Shown: positions 17,642-27,142, counted from the stretch's first letter. The stretch is 64,000 nt of DNA from Mucilaginibacter kameinonensis (GCF_003675385.1 NZ_RCWZ01000003.1:1150438-1214437), one strand, 5' to 3'. Notes: generated by a model not told the origin, from the letters alone. Program-made: numbers and translations.

Positions 17642-18538
17642 ATGAAGACAGGAGTAATTATAGCACGCTGTCAAACGCCGTACCTGCATGAGGGTCATAG
17701 GCAACTGATAGCACAGGTTAAGCAAAATCATGCCAAACTGATTATACTGCTGGGCGTTAGCCCCATAAAAGGCAGTCGCAAAAACCCTTATGACTACTAC
17801 ACGCGTGAAAAAATGATAAAAAAGGATTATCCTGAAATTGTGGTATTGCCCATCAGCGATAACCCGAGCGATAAAATATGGTCGGATAATCTGGACAACC
17901 TGCTGAAAAGTGTTTTCAATGCAGAGCAGTTTTGTTTGTACGGCAGTCGCGATAGTTTCATCCCCTACTACAGCGGCAAATTTGAAACCATCGAACTCCC
18001 CGAGCATGGCGATTACAACGCTACCGAGCTTCGCAAACAATACGCCGATAAGGTTTTTGATTCAAACGATTTTCGCGCTGGCATCCTGTACGCTTACTAC
18101 AATCAATATCCCAAGGTATACCCTACGGTTGATGTAGCCCTGTTCAGGAATAACCGCAGCGAGATTTTGCTTGGCAAAAAAGCCATCAACAATAAATGGC
18201 GCTTTGTAGGCGGTTTTACCGACCCGGAAGATACCTGCTACGAAGATGCCGCCGAACGGGAGCTTGCCGAAGAATGCGGTGAAATGCAAACCACCGCTAT
18301 GCAGTACGAAACATCGGCCAAAATAAATGACTGGCGCTACCGCAGCGAAGCCGACAAGATCATTACCCTGCTGTTTAGTTGTGATTTTATTGGCGGTGAG
18401 CCAAAGGCCCAGGATGATATTGCCGACCTGGCCTGGTTTAAGCTTACCGATCTGCCTTTAATGATAAAAGACGGCTCCATTAGCGAAGAACACATTGAAT
18501 TGTTTAATTTCATCACCGGCAAATACCTTAAAAACTAA
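17642..18538 (+). CDS. nadM: Bifunctional NMN adenylyltransferase / Nudix hydrolase
   Basis: The N-terminal ~170 residues are a nucleotidyltransferase of the NadM type (VIIARCQTPYLHEGHRQLI with the HxGH motif, then YGSRDSF). The C-terminal ~125 residues are a Nudix domain with GGFTDPED...RELAEECGE; counted against the canonical box, the spacing before REL is off by one to two residues. NadM joins NMN and ATP to give NAD; the Nudix half probably cleaves ADP-ribose. First gene of a three-gene operon with the NMN-forming enzyme directly downstream (4 bp from the chosen start). Confidence 0.9.
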   Translation: MKTGVIIARCQTPYLHEGHRQLIAQVKQNHAKLIILLGVSPIKGSRKNPYDYYTREKMIKKDYPEIVVLPISDNPSDKIWSDNLDNLLKSVFNAEQFCLYGSRDSFIPYYSGKFETIELPEHGDYNATELRKQYADKVFDSNDFRAGILYAYYNQYPKVYPTVDVALFRNNRSEILLGKKAINNKWRFVGGFTDPEDTCYEDAAERELAEECGEMQTTAMQYETSAKINDWRYRSEADKIITLLFSCDFIGGEPKAQDDIADLAWFKLTDLPLMIKDGSISEEHIELFNFITGKYLKN

Positions 18539-18542
18539 AGCC

Positions 18543-19961
18543 ATGAAAAAAGAGAATTTGATTCTTTTAGCCGACGCATATAAATACGCCCACCATAAGT
18601 TTTACTACCCCGGCACCACCAATATTTACAGTTACCTGGAAAGCCGCGGCGGAATGTTCAACGAAACCGTTTTTTTCGGTCTGCAATATTTTTTGAAGGA
18701 ATACCTGCAGGGACCAGCCTTTAACCAGGTTGATTTAGATGAGGCCGACGAATTTATGAAACAGGTATTCGGTCGCGATGATGTATTTGATTGCAGCAAG
18801 TTTCAGTACATATTAGATAAATATAACGGCCAACTGCCGGTACGCATTAAAGCCGTAGCCGAGGGCACCAGCGTACCCACCGGCAACGTGCTCATGATCA
18901 TTGAAAATACCGACCCTGAATGTTACTGGCTCACCAACTTTTTAGAAACCCTGCTGATGCAGGTTTGGTACCCCTGTACCGTGGCCACACTGAGCCACGA
19001 GGTTAAAAAAGTAGTTACCCAATATTACGAGGAAACCGCCACACCCGAAGCCTTTGGCGGGATTGGTTTTGTGTTGAATGATTTTGGTTTCCGAGGAGTG
19101 AGCAGCGTGGAGAGCGCTAAACTGGGCGGAGCCGCCCACCTGCTTAGTTTTGCAGGCAGCGATAATCTGGCCGGCTCTGGCATGGCTATTAAATATTACC
19201 ATGCAGATAAAGTACATGGCCTGAGCATTCCAGCTACCGAACACAGCATTTGCACCCTGCTCGGGCAAGAGGGCGAACTGGAAGTATTTAAACACGTGCT
19301 GCGCAGCTTCCCTACCGGTGTTATAGCCTGCGTGAGCGATAGTTTTAATATTTTCCGTGCCTGCAGTGAATATTGGGGCGAGGATTTGAAAGAAGAGATC
19401 CTGAAACGCGATGGTACACTGGTGATCCGCCCGGATAGCGGCGACCCGGTGATGACCCTGCTGGAGATTTTTAAGATCCTGTTTGATAAATTCGGTTTTA
19501 CCACCAATGCTAAAGGTTATAAAGTATTACCGCCGCAGGTTAGGGTGATACAGGGCGACGGCGTTAATTATACCGAGATAAGCGTAATTTATAAAGCCCT
19601 TAAAGCAAACGGCATCAGTGCCGAAAACCTGGTACTGGGGATGGGCGGGGCCTTATTGCAAAAGGTAGACCGCGACACTCAAAAATTTGCCCTGAAATGC
19701 AGCAGTGCCGTGATAAATGGTAAAGAGGTAGCTGTAGAGAAAAGCCCTGCCGAAATGGATGCCAATGGTAACATTACAACCAGCTTTAAAAAGAGCAAAG
19801 GCGGCAGGCTGAAACTGGTAAAAACCGCAGAGGGCTATAAAACCATTCATGAGGGTGAACAACCCGAACTGGCGGACCAACTGCAAACCGTTTTCGAGAA
19901 CGGTCATATTATTAAAGAATTTACTTTTGAGCAGGTGATTGATACCTTGCAGCACCAATAA
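18543..19961 (+). CDS. nadV: Nicotinamide phosphoribosyltransferase
   Basis: A 472-residue NAMPT/NadV homologue. The LLADAYKYAHH start is typical, IPATEHS near residue 232 holds the catalytic His, and VSDSFNIFRAC and IRPDSGDP (with the catalytic Asp) line the active site. It makes NMN from nicotinamide and PRPP. The ATG at 18543 is chosen over an in-frame upstream start at 18495 because the latter lies inside nadM. Together with nadM upstream and the PRPP synthetase downstream it gives a self-contained nicotinamide salvage route. Confidence 0.93.
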   Translation: MKKENLILLADAYKYAHHKFYYPGTTNIYSYLESRGGMFNETVFFGLQYFLKEYLQGPAFNQVDLDEADEFMKQVFGRDDVFDCSKFQYILDKYNGQLPVRIKAVAEGTSVPTGNVLMIIENTDPECYWLTNFLETLLMQVWYPCTVATLSHEVKKVVTQYYEETATPEAFGGIGFVLNDFGFRGVSSVESAKLGGAAHLLSFAGSDNLAGSGMAIKYYHADKVHGLSIPATEHSICTLLGQEGELEVFKHVLRSFPTGVIACVSDSFNIFRACSEYWGEDLKEEILKRDGTLVIRPDSGDPVMTLLEIFKILFDKFGFTTNAKGYKVLPPQVRVIQGDGVNYTEISVIYKALKANGISAENLVLGMGGALLQKVDRDTQKFALKCSSAVINGKEVAVEKSPAEMDANGNITTSFKKSKGGRLKLVKTAEGYKTIHEGEQPELADQLQTVFENGHIIKEFTFEQVIDTLQHQ

Positions 19962-20021
19962 ACCAAGTAACCCGAAAAAAGCTTTAAGCATTTGGCTTTC
20001 AGCTTTTAGCTTTATGATACA

Positions 20022-20924
20022 ATGAAAAAATTACTTTTTGCCATAACCGACTATGAATACCTTGCCGAAAAAGTGCTTGCCCTTGGCACCTGCGAACGCG
20101 GCGAAATTGAAGTAAGCCACTTTACCGATGGCGAGCGTTACCAGCGCATCCTATCAAACGTTGAAGGCCGTGAGGTGCTGCTGATAGGCGGCACCGTGAG
20201 TGACAGCGCCACGCTTGAATTGTACGACCTGGCTTCATCCCTGGTGAGCTATGGCGCCGATTCGCTTACGTTAGTGATCCCCTACTTTGGTTACAGCACT
20301 ATGGAACGCGCCGTAAAACCCGGCGAAATTGTGACCGCCAAAACCCGCGCCCGCCTGCTCTCGGCTATCCCCAAATCAAACCGGGGCAATAAGGTTATGC
20401 TGTTCGACCTGCATAGCGAGGGCATCCAGTACTATTTTGAGCAGGACCTGTACCCTGTACACGTATACTGCAAGGATATTGTAATTGAAGCAGCCACCCG
20501 CTACGGCGGCGATAACTTTGTAATGGCCAGTACCGATGCAGGCCGCGCCAAATGGGTGGAATCATTGGCTAACGACATGGGCGTAAATGCCGCCTTCATC
20601 CTCAAACGCCGCCTCAAAGGCGACCATACCGAAGTAAGCGCCATCAACGCCGACGTAGCCGGAAAAACGGTTATTATTTATGACGATATGATCCGCTCGG
20701 GCGGCAGCATCGTAAACGCCGCCTTAACTTATAAAAATGCCGGTGCCGGGGATATTTATGTAATAACCACCCACGGACTGTTTGTAAACGATGGCATTGG
20801 CAAGTTAAAAGCTTGTGGGGCTATTAAAAAGCTGATTTGTACCGATACGCACGTGAATTGCCGCGACTTAGAAAATGATGATTTTGTGGAAGTGAGGACT
20901 GTGGCGGGGTTGATTTGTGGGTGA
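20022..20924 (+). CDS. Ribose-phosphate pyrophosphokinase (PRPP synthetase) homologue
   Basis: The 300-residue protein has the FTDGERYQRI and DLHSEGIQYYF segments of PRPP synthetases and the PRPP-binding loop IIYDDMIRSGGS (~218-229). The usual loop ends TGGT, and the flexible loop (KRRLKGDHTEVS) is altered, so it belongs to a divergent subgroup often found beside nadV. It would supply PRPP for NMN synthesis. It is a second-type Prs; a housekeeping copy is expected elsewhere. The gene ends 98 bp before the SIR2 gene. Confidence 0.85.
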   Translation: MKKLLFAITDYEYLAEKVLALGTCERGEIEVSHFTDGERYQRILSNVEGREVLLIGGTVSDSATLELYDLASSLVSYGADSLTLVIPYFGYSTMERAVKPGEIVTAKTRARLLSAIPKSNRGNKVMLFDLHSEGIQYYFEQDLYPVHVYCKDIVIEAATRYGGDNFVMASTDAGRAKWVESLANDMGVNAAFILKRRLKGDHTEVSAINADVAGKTVIIYDDMIRSGGSIVNAALTYKNAGAGDIYVITTHGLFVNDGIGKLKACGAIKKLICTDTHVNCRDLENDDFVEVRTVAGLICG

Positions 20925-21022
20925 AGGGGTAGAAGTTGAATGATAGCTATAAAAAATGCTTTTGTCATAAAATATTTAATCATATTTTTAATAATTAAAT
21001 TGCATTTACCTAAATCCCAATC

Positions 21023-22702
21023 ATGAAAATAATAAGCACACTAACATTCAAACATACCCTTAAAGATATTCATAAAAACACCGAAAATCGCAAATTCTGC
21101 TTTGTTTTGGGGGCGGGGACGAGTCGAAAAAGTGGAATTCCAACAGGAGGTGAATTAGCAATACAATGGTTTTCAGAAATTAAAGATAGATTAAGCAGTG
21201 ATGAGTTAGAAACTTGGGTTAAGGAGCAAAAAATCGACAAAAAAAATTTAGCAATATCCTATGGGAGCGTCTACAGAAAGCGCTTTGAGAATGATAAAAC
21301 CTCCGGTTATGAATTCTTAGTCCAAGCAATGAAAAATGCAAAACCAAGCTTTTGACATATTGTGATAGCCCAAATTCTGAGTCGTACCCCAGGTCATTGC
21401 GTCCTTACGACCAATTTTGATAGTTTAGTAGAATCATCTGTATATCAATTTACTAATAAAAGCCCCCTGGTATGCGGGCATGAATCTTTAAGTGGCTACG
21501 CTCGCCCATCTCAAACTCACCCTCTTATTATAAAAATACATCGAGATCTTTTGCTATCACCCAAAAGTGATCCTGACGAAATAAATCAACTTGATGCAGG
21601 ATGGAAAGAGCCTCTCGATCACATTTTCAGCACCCATATTCCAATTGTGGTTGGTTATGGTGGCAATGACGGTAGTTTAATGAGTTATTTTGAAAATATG
21701 AATAGGCCAAGTAACTTCTTTTGGTGCATAAGAAATGAAAGCGACATAATACCGAGGCTCAGCGACCTTATAGGAAGCCATGGGGGAAGTTTCGTTAAAA
21801 TCAAAGGATTTGATGAGCTAATGCACGAACTGCTTTGGGTATTTGATGAAATAAAACCAGTTAATGATGAATTAAACGAAATAACGAATCAGCGAATTCA
21901 AATAGTAACAGAACAATTAAATCAATTAACATCTGTTAAAGTCACGGAACAACAGTTGGCAATAGATAAACCTAAAGAATTATCAGCCTTAGAATATGGT
22001 AATTTAGCTAACGCAGAACCTGATTTGGAAAAACGCAAAGAGATATATTTACAAGCATTAGAAAAGTATCCGACAACTGGTTGGCTATGGTGGAGATTTA
22101 CTTATTTTCTCCATTTCGATAAAAACGATTATTCAGATCTTGAGAATTATTACATCAAGGCCCTTGAATTAAATAAAGATCAGGGATCTTTTATTGTAAA
22201 TTATGCTATATTTCTACATAGGATAGCAAAAAAATTCACGGACGCTGAAAAAATGTTTTTAAAGGCGCTTGAACTTGCTCCATCCGATGTAAACGGCAAT
22301 GCTGCGTATGCTGATTTCCTAAAAGATGTTAAAAATGACGTTGATTCGGCTGAAAAGTACCTTTTAAGATCTTTAGAAATCGATCCCACAAACTCGGCTA
22401 ACAGTTGTAACTATGCTCAAATCTTATTAGAAAAAGGTAGAATGGAAGAAGCCGAAGCTTATTTAAAGAGGGCAATCATTTACGCAAACCAAAATGGTAT
22501 TCTAATTGAAATATGGTATTACAGATATGCCCACTATTTGGATTTTTTATTAGAAGCAGAAAATAAAATTGAAGAGTTATTAAGTAAAGGTATTAGAAGT
22601 ATTGATTGGAATTTTGATCAAAATATAGCTGTAGCTATAAAAAACAACCATCCTAACCCAGAAAAGTTAAAAGACTTCGCATATAAAATTACTCACCAAT
22701 AA
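21023..22702 (+). pseudogene. SIR2-TPR gene interrupted by one in-frame TGA
   Basis: Two open stretches in the same frame (21023-21355 and from 21356 on) are separated only by TGA at 21353-21355. The first has the SIR2 NAD-binding start (FVLGAGTSRKSGIPTGGE). The second continues the domain (VLTTNFDS, then KIHRD where sirtuins have HG, then VVGYGGNDGS) and then has about seven TPR-like repeats. Read through, the protein is ~559 residues. The site reads PSF-stop-HI, and a GGA codon would restore Gly. SIR2-domain proteins of this build are known antiphage NAD-depleting effectors. It may be a dead gene, a recoded stop or a sequencing error. Confidence 0.8.
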
Positions 22703-22710
22703 ATTCCTCC

Positions 22711-22835
22711 GCTGGTACACGCGTGTCGCGTGTTCCTCTCAACCTTGCCTTGAACGCCCAATTGAGTGAAGCTATCTTGCTAAATATTATTTCAAAACAA
22801 AATGAGTAAAGTACCCGCGACACACGTGCACCAGC
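22711..22835. repeat. MITE-like repeat, copy 1
   Basis: About 125 bp with imperfect 20-bp terminal inverted repeats (GGTACACGCGTG 22714 on; CACACGTGCACC ending 22832). The interior shares a ~40-bp identical stretch (starting ATCTTGCTAAATATT at 22773) with copy 2 at 24.1 kb, in the same orientation. No coding capacity. It lies just after the SIR2-TPR stop. Confidence 0.8.
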
Positions 22836-22883
22836 AATGGGAATTTTCGGTCGTTATATACCCATAAGCCAAGCCTTTTGAAT

Positions 22884-23276
22884 ATGAATAAAATGACAAC
22901 ACAAGATATATTAAAGGCATACAAGGTAGAAATGATAAATTACCTGGTTCCATCTGCAAATGGGAATCCTAATTATAATACGAAAGTTTTTTCAGGCGGC
23001 GGCGAAATGGAATCTTTTTTTGGGGTTTATTGTAAAACAGTTGCAGATTTAAATGAAATTATAATTCCGACACTTCAGCATTTTATAGACGGTAACAACC
23101 CTCCTATGAATGAAACTGATGCAAATATTGAGGGCATCGACAACTTTTTAATTGTCCAAGCAGATGGTGCCCATTTTTATGGCCTACCTAATTTTGAACA
23201 CTTACAAACTGTCCCTTTAGACCATTTAAAAATCATTGCACAAGCTTGGAGAGATTTTTTACTTCAGCCTTTTTGA
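22884..23276 (+). CDS. Small protein of unknown function
   Basis: About 130 residues, soluble, with no recognised motif. The C-terminal half (FLIVQADGAHFYGLPNFEHLQT then LKIIAQAWRDFLLQ) looks like a folded alpha/beta domain, which suggests a real gene. The start is taken at ATG 22884; a TTG at 22878 and an ATG at 22893 are also in frame. It is the first of three small genes between the two MITE-like repeats, 12 bp before the next gene. An immunity or antitoxin role is possible from size and setting only. Confidence 0.55.
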   Translation: MNKMTTQDILKAYKVEMINYLVPSANGNPNYNTKVFSGGGEMESFFGVYCKTVADLNEIIIPTLQHFIDGNNPPMNETDANIEGIDNFLIVQADGAHFYGLPNFEHLQTVPLDHLKIIAQAWRDFLLQPF

Positions 23277-23288
23277 AGTTAAGAAATC

Positions 23289-23714
23289 ATGTTAAAAGTC
23301 CAGATTAAAACAAAACTAAATAAAGAAATGGATCAATATCTACAACCCAATCAATCATACCTGCGCTTAGTTGACGATTACAAAAAGCACGGCACATTGA
23401 TCGTAGCTTTTGATTTTGACAATACTGTTTACGATTTTCATGGTACCGGTAACAGTTATCGGTATATGACGGATCTGTTAAGAAGATGCAATAAAGCAGG
23501 CTTTTATCTGATCTGTTTCACGGCTAATAGCGACACCCTTGCTATTATTGATTATTTAAAGGCTAATGATATACCTTACAATGCGATTAATGAAAATCCA
23601 CCGTTCTTTCAATGTGATAGTCCTAAAGTTTATTATAACATTTTGCTTGATGATCGTGCAGGATTGATACAGGCTTATACGGAACTTGATCTGCTGCTTA
23701 GATCTATAGAATGA
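23289..23714 (+). CDS. HAD-superfamily hydrolase-like protein
   Basis: The 141-residue protein carries HAD motif I as AFDFDNTVYDF (~38-48, nucleophile Asp pair DxD), motif II as ICFTANSD (~79, Thr) and motif IV as LLDDRAG (~121, Asp pair). This short form without a cap domain resembles HAD proteins often encoded by phages and accessory regions, with likely phosphatase or nucleotidase activity. It is in a three-gene set with unknown proteins, 12 bp after the first and 16 bp before the third. Confidence 0.75.
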   Translation: MLKVQIKTKLNKEMDQYLQPNQSYLRLVDDYKKHGTLIVAFDFDNTVYDFHGTGNSYRYMTDLLRRCNKAGFYLICFTANSDTLAIIDYLKANDIPYNAINENPPFFQCDSPKVYYNILLDDRAGLIQAYTELDLLLRSIE

Positions 23715-23730
23715 CATTTGTTACTCAAAA

Positions 23731-24093
23731 ATGAAATATTTATCATCAGAACAACTAAAAACCAATTTATCATCAGGTAAGCCAATTGAACAATGGTTAT
23801 CTTACCAAAAGCAGAGTGACTATACCATTTTAAAATGGTTGAGGATTGATAAAGAAAAAGACTCGACCTATAGTGTGAGTTATATGGAGTGCTTTGATGA
23901 AGGAGATGAAGACTTTTTAGATATCTACGAATTTGCACCGTTAGACCCTGACGAACCGTTCATCATCAATTCATTTAGCACTATAGATGAAGCCTTAATC
24001 TTTGCAATAGATAAATATGAGGCCTCAGAAAGCAGGTTTGTTCCGGCGGGGATGATACAAGATGAGTATAAAAATTATTTAAGGAAAAGGTAG
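23731..24093 (+). CDS. Small acidic protein of unknown function
   Basis: This 120-residue, acidic, soluble protein has no recognised motif. The pattern of a beta-rich centre (SVSYMECFDEGDEDFLDIYEF) and a C-terminal helix (FAIDKYEASESRF) suggests a compact domain such as those seen in immunity proteins, but this is only a guess. It is the last gene of the MITE-flanked trio; its stop lies 30 bp before copy 2 of the repeat. Confidence 0.5.
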   Translation: MKYLSSEQLKTNLSSGKPIEQWLSYQKQSDYTILKWLRIDKEKDSTYSVSYMECFDEGDEDFLDIYEFAPLDPDEPFIINSFSTIDEALIFAIDKYEASESRFVPAGMIQDEYKNYLRKR

Positions 24094-24119
24094 TTAGTTT
24101 CCCTTCGATGGTGCACAGC

Positions 24120-24242
24120 GTTGGTGCACGCGTGCCGCGTGTCCCTCTCAAACTTGCCTTGACCTCAGTTAAATAAAGTTATCTTGCTAAATATTATTTC
24201 AAAACAAAATGAGTAAAGTACACGCGACACGCGTGCACCAGC
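24120..24242. repeat. MITE-like repeat, copy 2
   Basis: About 123 bp with 20-bp terminal inverted repeats matching at 19 of 20 positions (GGTGCACGCGTG 24123 on; CACGCGTGCACC ending 24239). The interior ATCTTGCTAAATATT... stretch is identical over ~40 bp to copy 1, in direct orientation. The rest of the 24094-24408 gap shows no gene; an open frame without an ATG leads into the following fragment. Confidence 0.8.
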
Positions 24243-24408
24243 AACGGAATATATGGGTCAATAAATTTCGTCCGGAACGTTGCGGCATAGAAAGGAATAA
24301 ATGTTATGATTAAATTAGCCTTGTGACATTAGCATACTCCCAGAGGCAGAAAATCAAAAAGGATTGGCTATAAGGGAAGGTTATATTCTTAAACCCTTAT
24401 CGAAAACT

Positions 24409-24933
24409 ATGAAAAACGTAAATATAAACGAATACATATCTGTGAAAAATGCGGGAATAGTCTTGCTTAATAACTATATCCCCATGTTGTTTGAACGTAT
24501 TGGCCTCACCAAAGAAAAGGCTTTTATTAATGATACAGCACGTACAGACGCTCCTCATTACCTGCAATTCTTAGTGACCGGCTTTGGAGAAACGGAGGAT
24601 AATTTATTGGCAGTTAATAAAGTGTTATGTGGGATTCAGTTGTCGGAAACTTTATTACCAGGGATCAACATCAACGAAGGGCAACAACAACTAATTGAAA
24701 GCCTAATGCAAGCGATTATTGGCTACTGGCCGGAAATAGGAAACACGTCTATCGAGGGGTTCAGAGGAAACTGGCTGATACGAGAAGGTTTGCTTAGAGA
24801 ATTTGAAGAACGATGGGAACTTACAGTTAAAAAACGCGCATACGACCTGCTAATTTCCTGCTCTCCGTTTTCCTTTTCGATAATCAAATACCCATGGATG
24901 CCAAAACCGCTTCACGTGAACTGGCCTTATTAA
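24409..24933 (+). pseudogene. C-terminal fragment of a contractile-injection-system tape-measure protein
   Basis: The 174 residues match the conserved C-terminus of the CIS tape-measure family (CIS_TMP): VKNAGIVLLNNYIPMLFERIGL, then LLAVNKVLCGI, then a GFRGNWLIREGLL and WELTVKKRAYDLLI run, ending IIKYPWMPKPLHVNW. Full-length members are several times longer and sit in clusters for extracellular or type VI-like injection systems. Here there is no long N-terminal part and no sheath, tube or baseplate gene nearby. The frame stays open upstream to a TAG at 24316, with only a TTG start. It is most likely a relic of a deleted cluster. Confidence 0.7.
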
Positions 24934-25057
24934 CAGGTAGTATCGATAATATTTTATTACATTCATTTGGGAAGAGCGTTTTTGTCCAACTGGCACGAGT
25001 AGCAGCGTAGGTTTAAAGGCTAAAGCTGCTCCCAACCTCCCCACTTGTTCCGCGCGA

Positions 25058-25627
25058 TTAGATGGCCATATTTAATACCCGTGCTATACGATCAGCTACA
25101 TCCTCCGAATCCTCATTATAACACAAGTAAAGACTTTCGCTATCATATCCTTTTATACAAAACATATCGGTGAGCTCATTTCTCAGATGTTTTATACCAT
25201 CTATACCCCTTTTTCCATGCTCAAACAGGTAGGTTAAATAATCATCTAATGAAAACGGAAAACGAGGGACAAAAAAATCACAGGCATAAAACAATTTCCA
25301 GCTATCAATAATCAAGTCCGGAATAGATGAATCAAACTTAATCGCAGCTATGCTTGCGAAACGCCTGCTGTCAAGCTGATCTACCAAATAGTATTGCCCA
25401 TGGCTTTCAAAATGATTGATTACAGATTTTCTTAACCTTATTAATTCATTTTCTGCCGTAAGGTCCTCTTCCCTCATCAAAAAGAAAAACAGCGTATCCC
25501 CTTCAACAAACAAATTTGAGAAGATATCCTTGAGCTTAATTACGTCATCAGGACTATCATAAATATCAAAGCCACCCAGTGAAAGTTTTATATAACCGCC
25601 ATTTAATTGTTCCTTTTTGTATCCCAT
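25058..25627 (-). CDS. Protein of unknown function
   Basis: About 189 residues from the ATG at 25627; a TTG at 25645 is also open. The start was chosen because the preceding six codons begin with TTG only. It is soluble with mixed alpha/beta character (YIKLSLGGFDIYDSPDDVIK; LFFFLMREEDL). No motif is recognised. It points away from the CIS fragment and probably belongs to chromosomal background rather than to the island. Confidence 0.55.
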   Translation of the reverse strand: MGYKKEQLNGGYIKLSLGGFDIYDSPDDVIKLKDIFSNLFVEGDTLFFFLMREEDLTAENELIRLRKSVINHFESHGQYYLVDQLDSRRFASIAAIKFDSSIPDLIIDSWKLFYACDFFVPRFPFSLDDYLTYLFEHGKRGIDGIKHLRNELTDMFCIKGYDSESLYLCYNEDSEDVADRIARVLNMAI

Positions 25628-25675
25628 ATCAATTACCGGAGCCAAAGATAAGTGAGGTTTTGTACACCATTGACA

Positions 25676-26131
25676 TTACTGCATTAAAGCCGCCGTTTCC
25701 TTCTGAAATTTGATATTAGCCTGCTTAGCCTGCGCTATGGCCACGTCCAGTTGCTTATATTCGGGTGTACCAAACCGGTACGTGCCGGGAACAGGACAAA
25801 CGCCATTCGGACACATAGCCCAGTTTTGTTCGGTATGGGATTTTCCGTTATCGTAACGTATTATCATAAAGGCGTCCCTGAGCTCCGCTTTAAAGTTGGC
25901 ATTAACTTTTTTGGGGGTGTTTTTTTTGGTGGTTTTAATCTTTGATATTTTCACCACAAATAATTGCTGCGAAATCAATACTTGCCGTACTTTCTCCGTA
26001 ACAAGAATTGAATCTGCCGGTGGCTTGCCGCTCGTCAAGGCATAAACATCGCCACAATTGGACGATACAAAAAAGGCCGTTAGTAACAATAAACCGATTG
26101 TCAGGATAATCGTTTTTCGGGTAGGTTTCAT
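25676..26131 (-). CDS. Secreted protein of unknown function
   Basis: The 151-residue protein begins with a hydrophobic signal segment (~8-25) followed by Cys26, possibly a signal peptide or a lipid anchor. The mature part is basic and contains a CPNGVCPVPGTYRFG stretch with two Cys that may form a disulfide. No family recognised. A 30-bp gap separates it from the downstream gene on the same strand. Confidence 0.55.
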   Translation of the reverse strand: MKPTRKTIILTIGLLLLTAFFVSSNCGDVYALTSGKPPADSILVTEKVRQVLISQQLFVVKISKIKTTKKNTPKKVNANFKAELRDAFMIIRYDNGKSHTEQNWAMCPNGVCPVPGTYRFGTPEYKQLDVAIAQAKQANIKFQKETAALMQ

Positions 26132-26206
26132 TTGTGATTTGGTTTATAGCATAAAAGTAACTTATGATTACTGCTTTTGCAATAGCCTTTAATAGTCTCA
26201 ATCAAA

Positions 26207-27142
26207 CTAAACCTCTTCACCTTTATCAATTACCCGGGCCAACCTCACCCGAAGTTGCTCGTGTAACCTGAAGTTTTTATAGGAGTAAATAGCACCCAAA
26301 ACAATAACTGCCATCACCAAAACATTCCAATAAAAATATTGGTGCGATGGGTGATGTAACACCATCGGCAATAACGACATGGCGTACGAGGGCGTTAGTT
26401 TAAACGACACCAACCGCATCATAAGCGATACGGCTATAATATCTACCAATGCAGCCAACAGCAGGTTATTTAAAAAATACAGGCTCTGAATGCCGATATA
26501 AGCAGCCAGGCTCAGGCAAATTACCTGCTTATAAAACATCTTGAAGGTGTACTCCTCTTTATGCATTGATTCATAGCCCACCACCAAAACCGGCGGAATA
26601 GCGGCAATATACATCCAGCCATTTTGCGCGCAGATGAGCACCCAGGCCGATACAAAAATGATATATAGGATATTATCCTGCGGTCTTTGTCGCTTTGAAA
26701 CCATTGGAGCCGGCAATGCTTGGCGCTTTGCATAGAGACTTATAGCCAGTATGAACGTCAGCGTCAGAATAGAGACTATAAAATACACCGATGTGGCATT
26801 GGTGATAACAGGCAGCAGACCGGTTGCCAACGCCGGGGCCAGACCGCTCTTAAACACCCGAAGCGTTAACAATACAAACATCACAGCCAATATGAGTTTT
26901 GCCGCAAGGTTAACATCCATCCTGTTAATCATGAAGCCACCTATGGCGGTTATAGAAGGCAAAAGGAAAATATGTAGCGGTTTAGCTAACCATGCCTGAT
27001 GCTCATGGATCAGGCAGCCAACGGCAAGCGCTGCCATTTCCGGCAGTATAATTTCTTTATCGTTAAATATAAGGGATGCGCCAATCATCATAAATATCAG
27101 CGCGTATCCAAATGCGCTTTTAAGCGGCAATATCTTTTTCAT
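26207..27142 (-). CDS. Multi-pass membrane protein with internal duplication
   Basis: About 311 residues from ATG 27142 (a longer start at 27193 is possible). There are about 8-10 hydrophobic segments. Two halves share the pattern R(V/L)xxxxLxPxxAxxLLPxxxxxxSxxxFxxxxLxxxxILxA, near residues 95-135 and 258-300, which suggests a duplicated unit of four or five helices. Some features recall HPP-type membrane proteins but the motif is not clear. Function unknown. A terminator lies just upstream, so it has its own promoter. Confidence 0.6.
   Translation of the reverse strand: MKKILPLKSAFGYALIFMMIGASLIFNDKEIILPEMAALAVGCLIHEHQAWLAKPLHIFLLPSITAIGGFMINRMDVNLAAKLILAVMFVLLTLRVFKSGLAPALATGLLPVITNATSVYFIVSILTLTFILAISLYAKRQALPAPMVSKRQRPQDNILYIIFVSAWVLICAQNGWMYIAAIPPVLVVGYESMHKEEYTFKMFYKQVICLSLAAYIGIQSLYFLNNLLLAALVDIIAVSLMMRLVSFKLTPSYAMSLLPMVLHHPSHQYFYWNVLVMAVIVLGAIYSYKNFRLHEQLRVRLARVIDKGEEV

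Noticed and set aside
18495..18542. Longer start of nadV
   Set aside because: It lies inside the nadM coding sequence and adds residues without similarity to the family; ATG 18543 fits better.
24364..24408. Upstream TTG start for the tape-measure fragment
   Set aside because: Non-ATG start and residues not like the conserved family end; kept only as possible remnant sequence.
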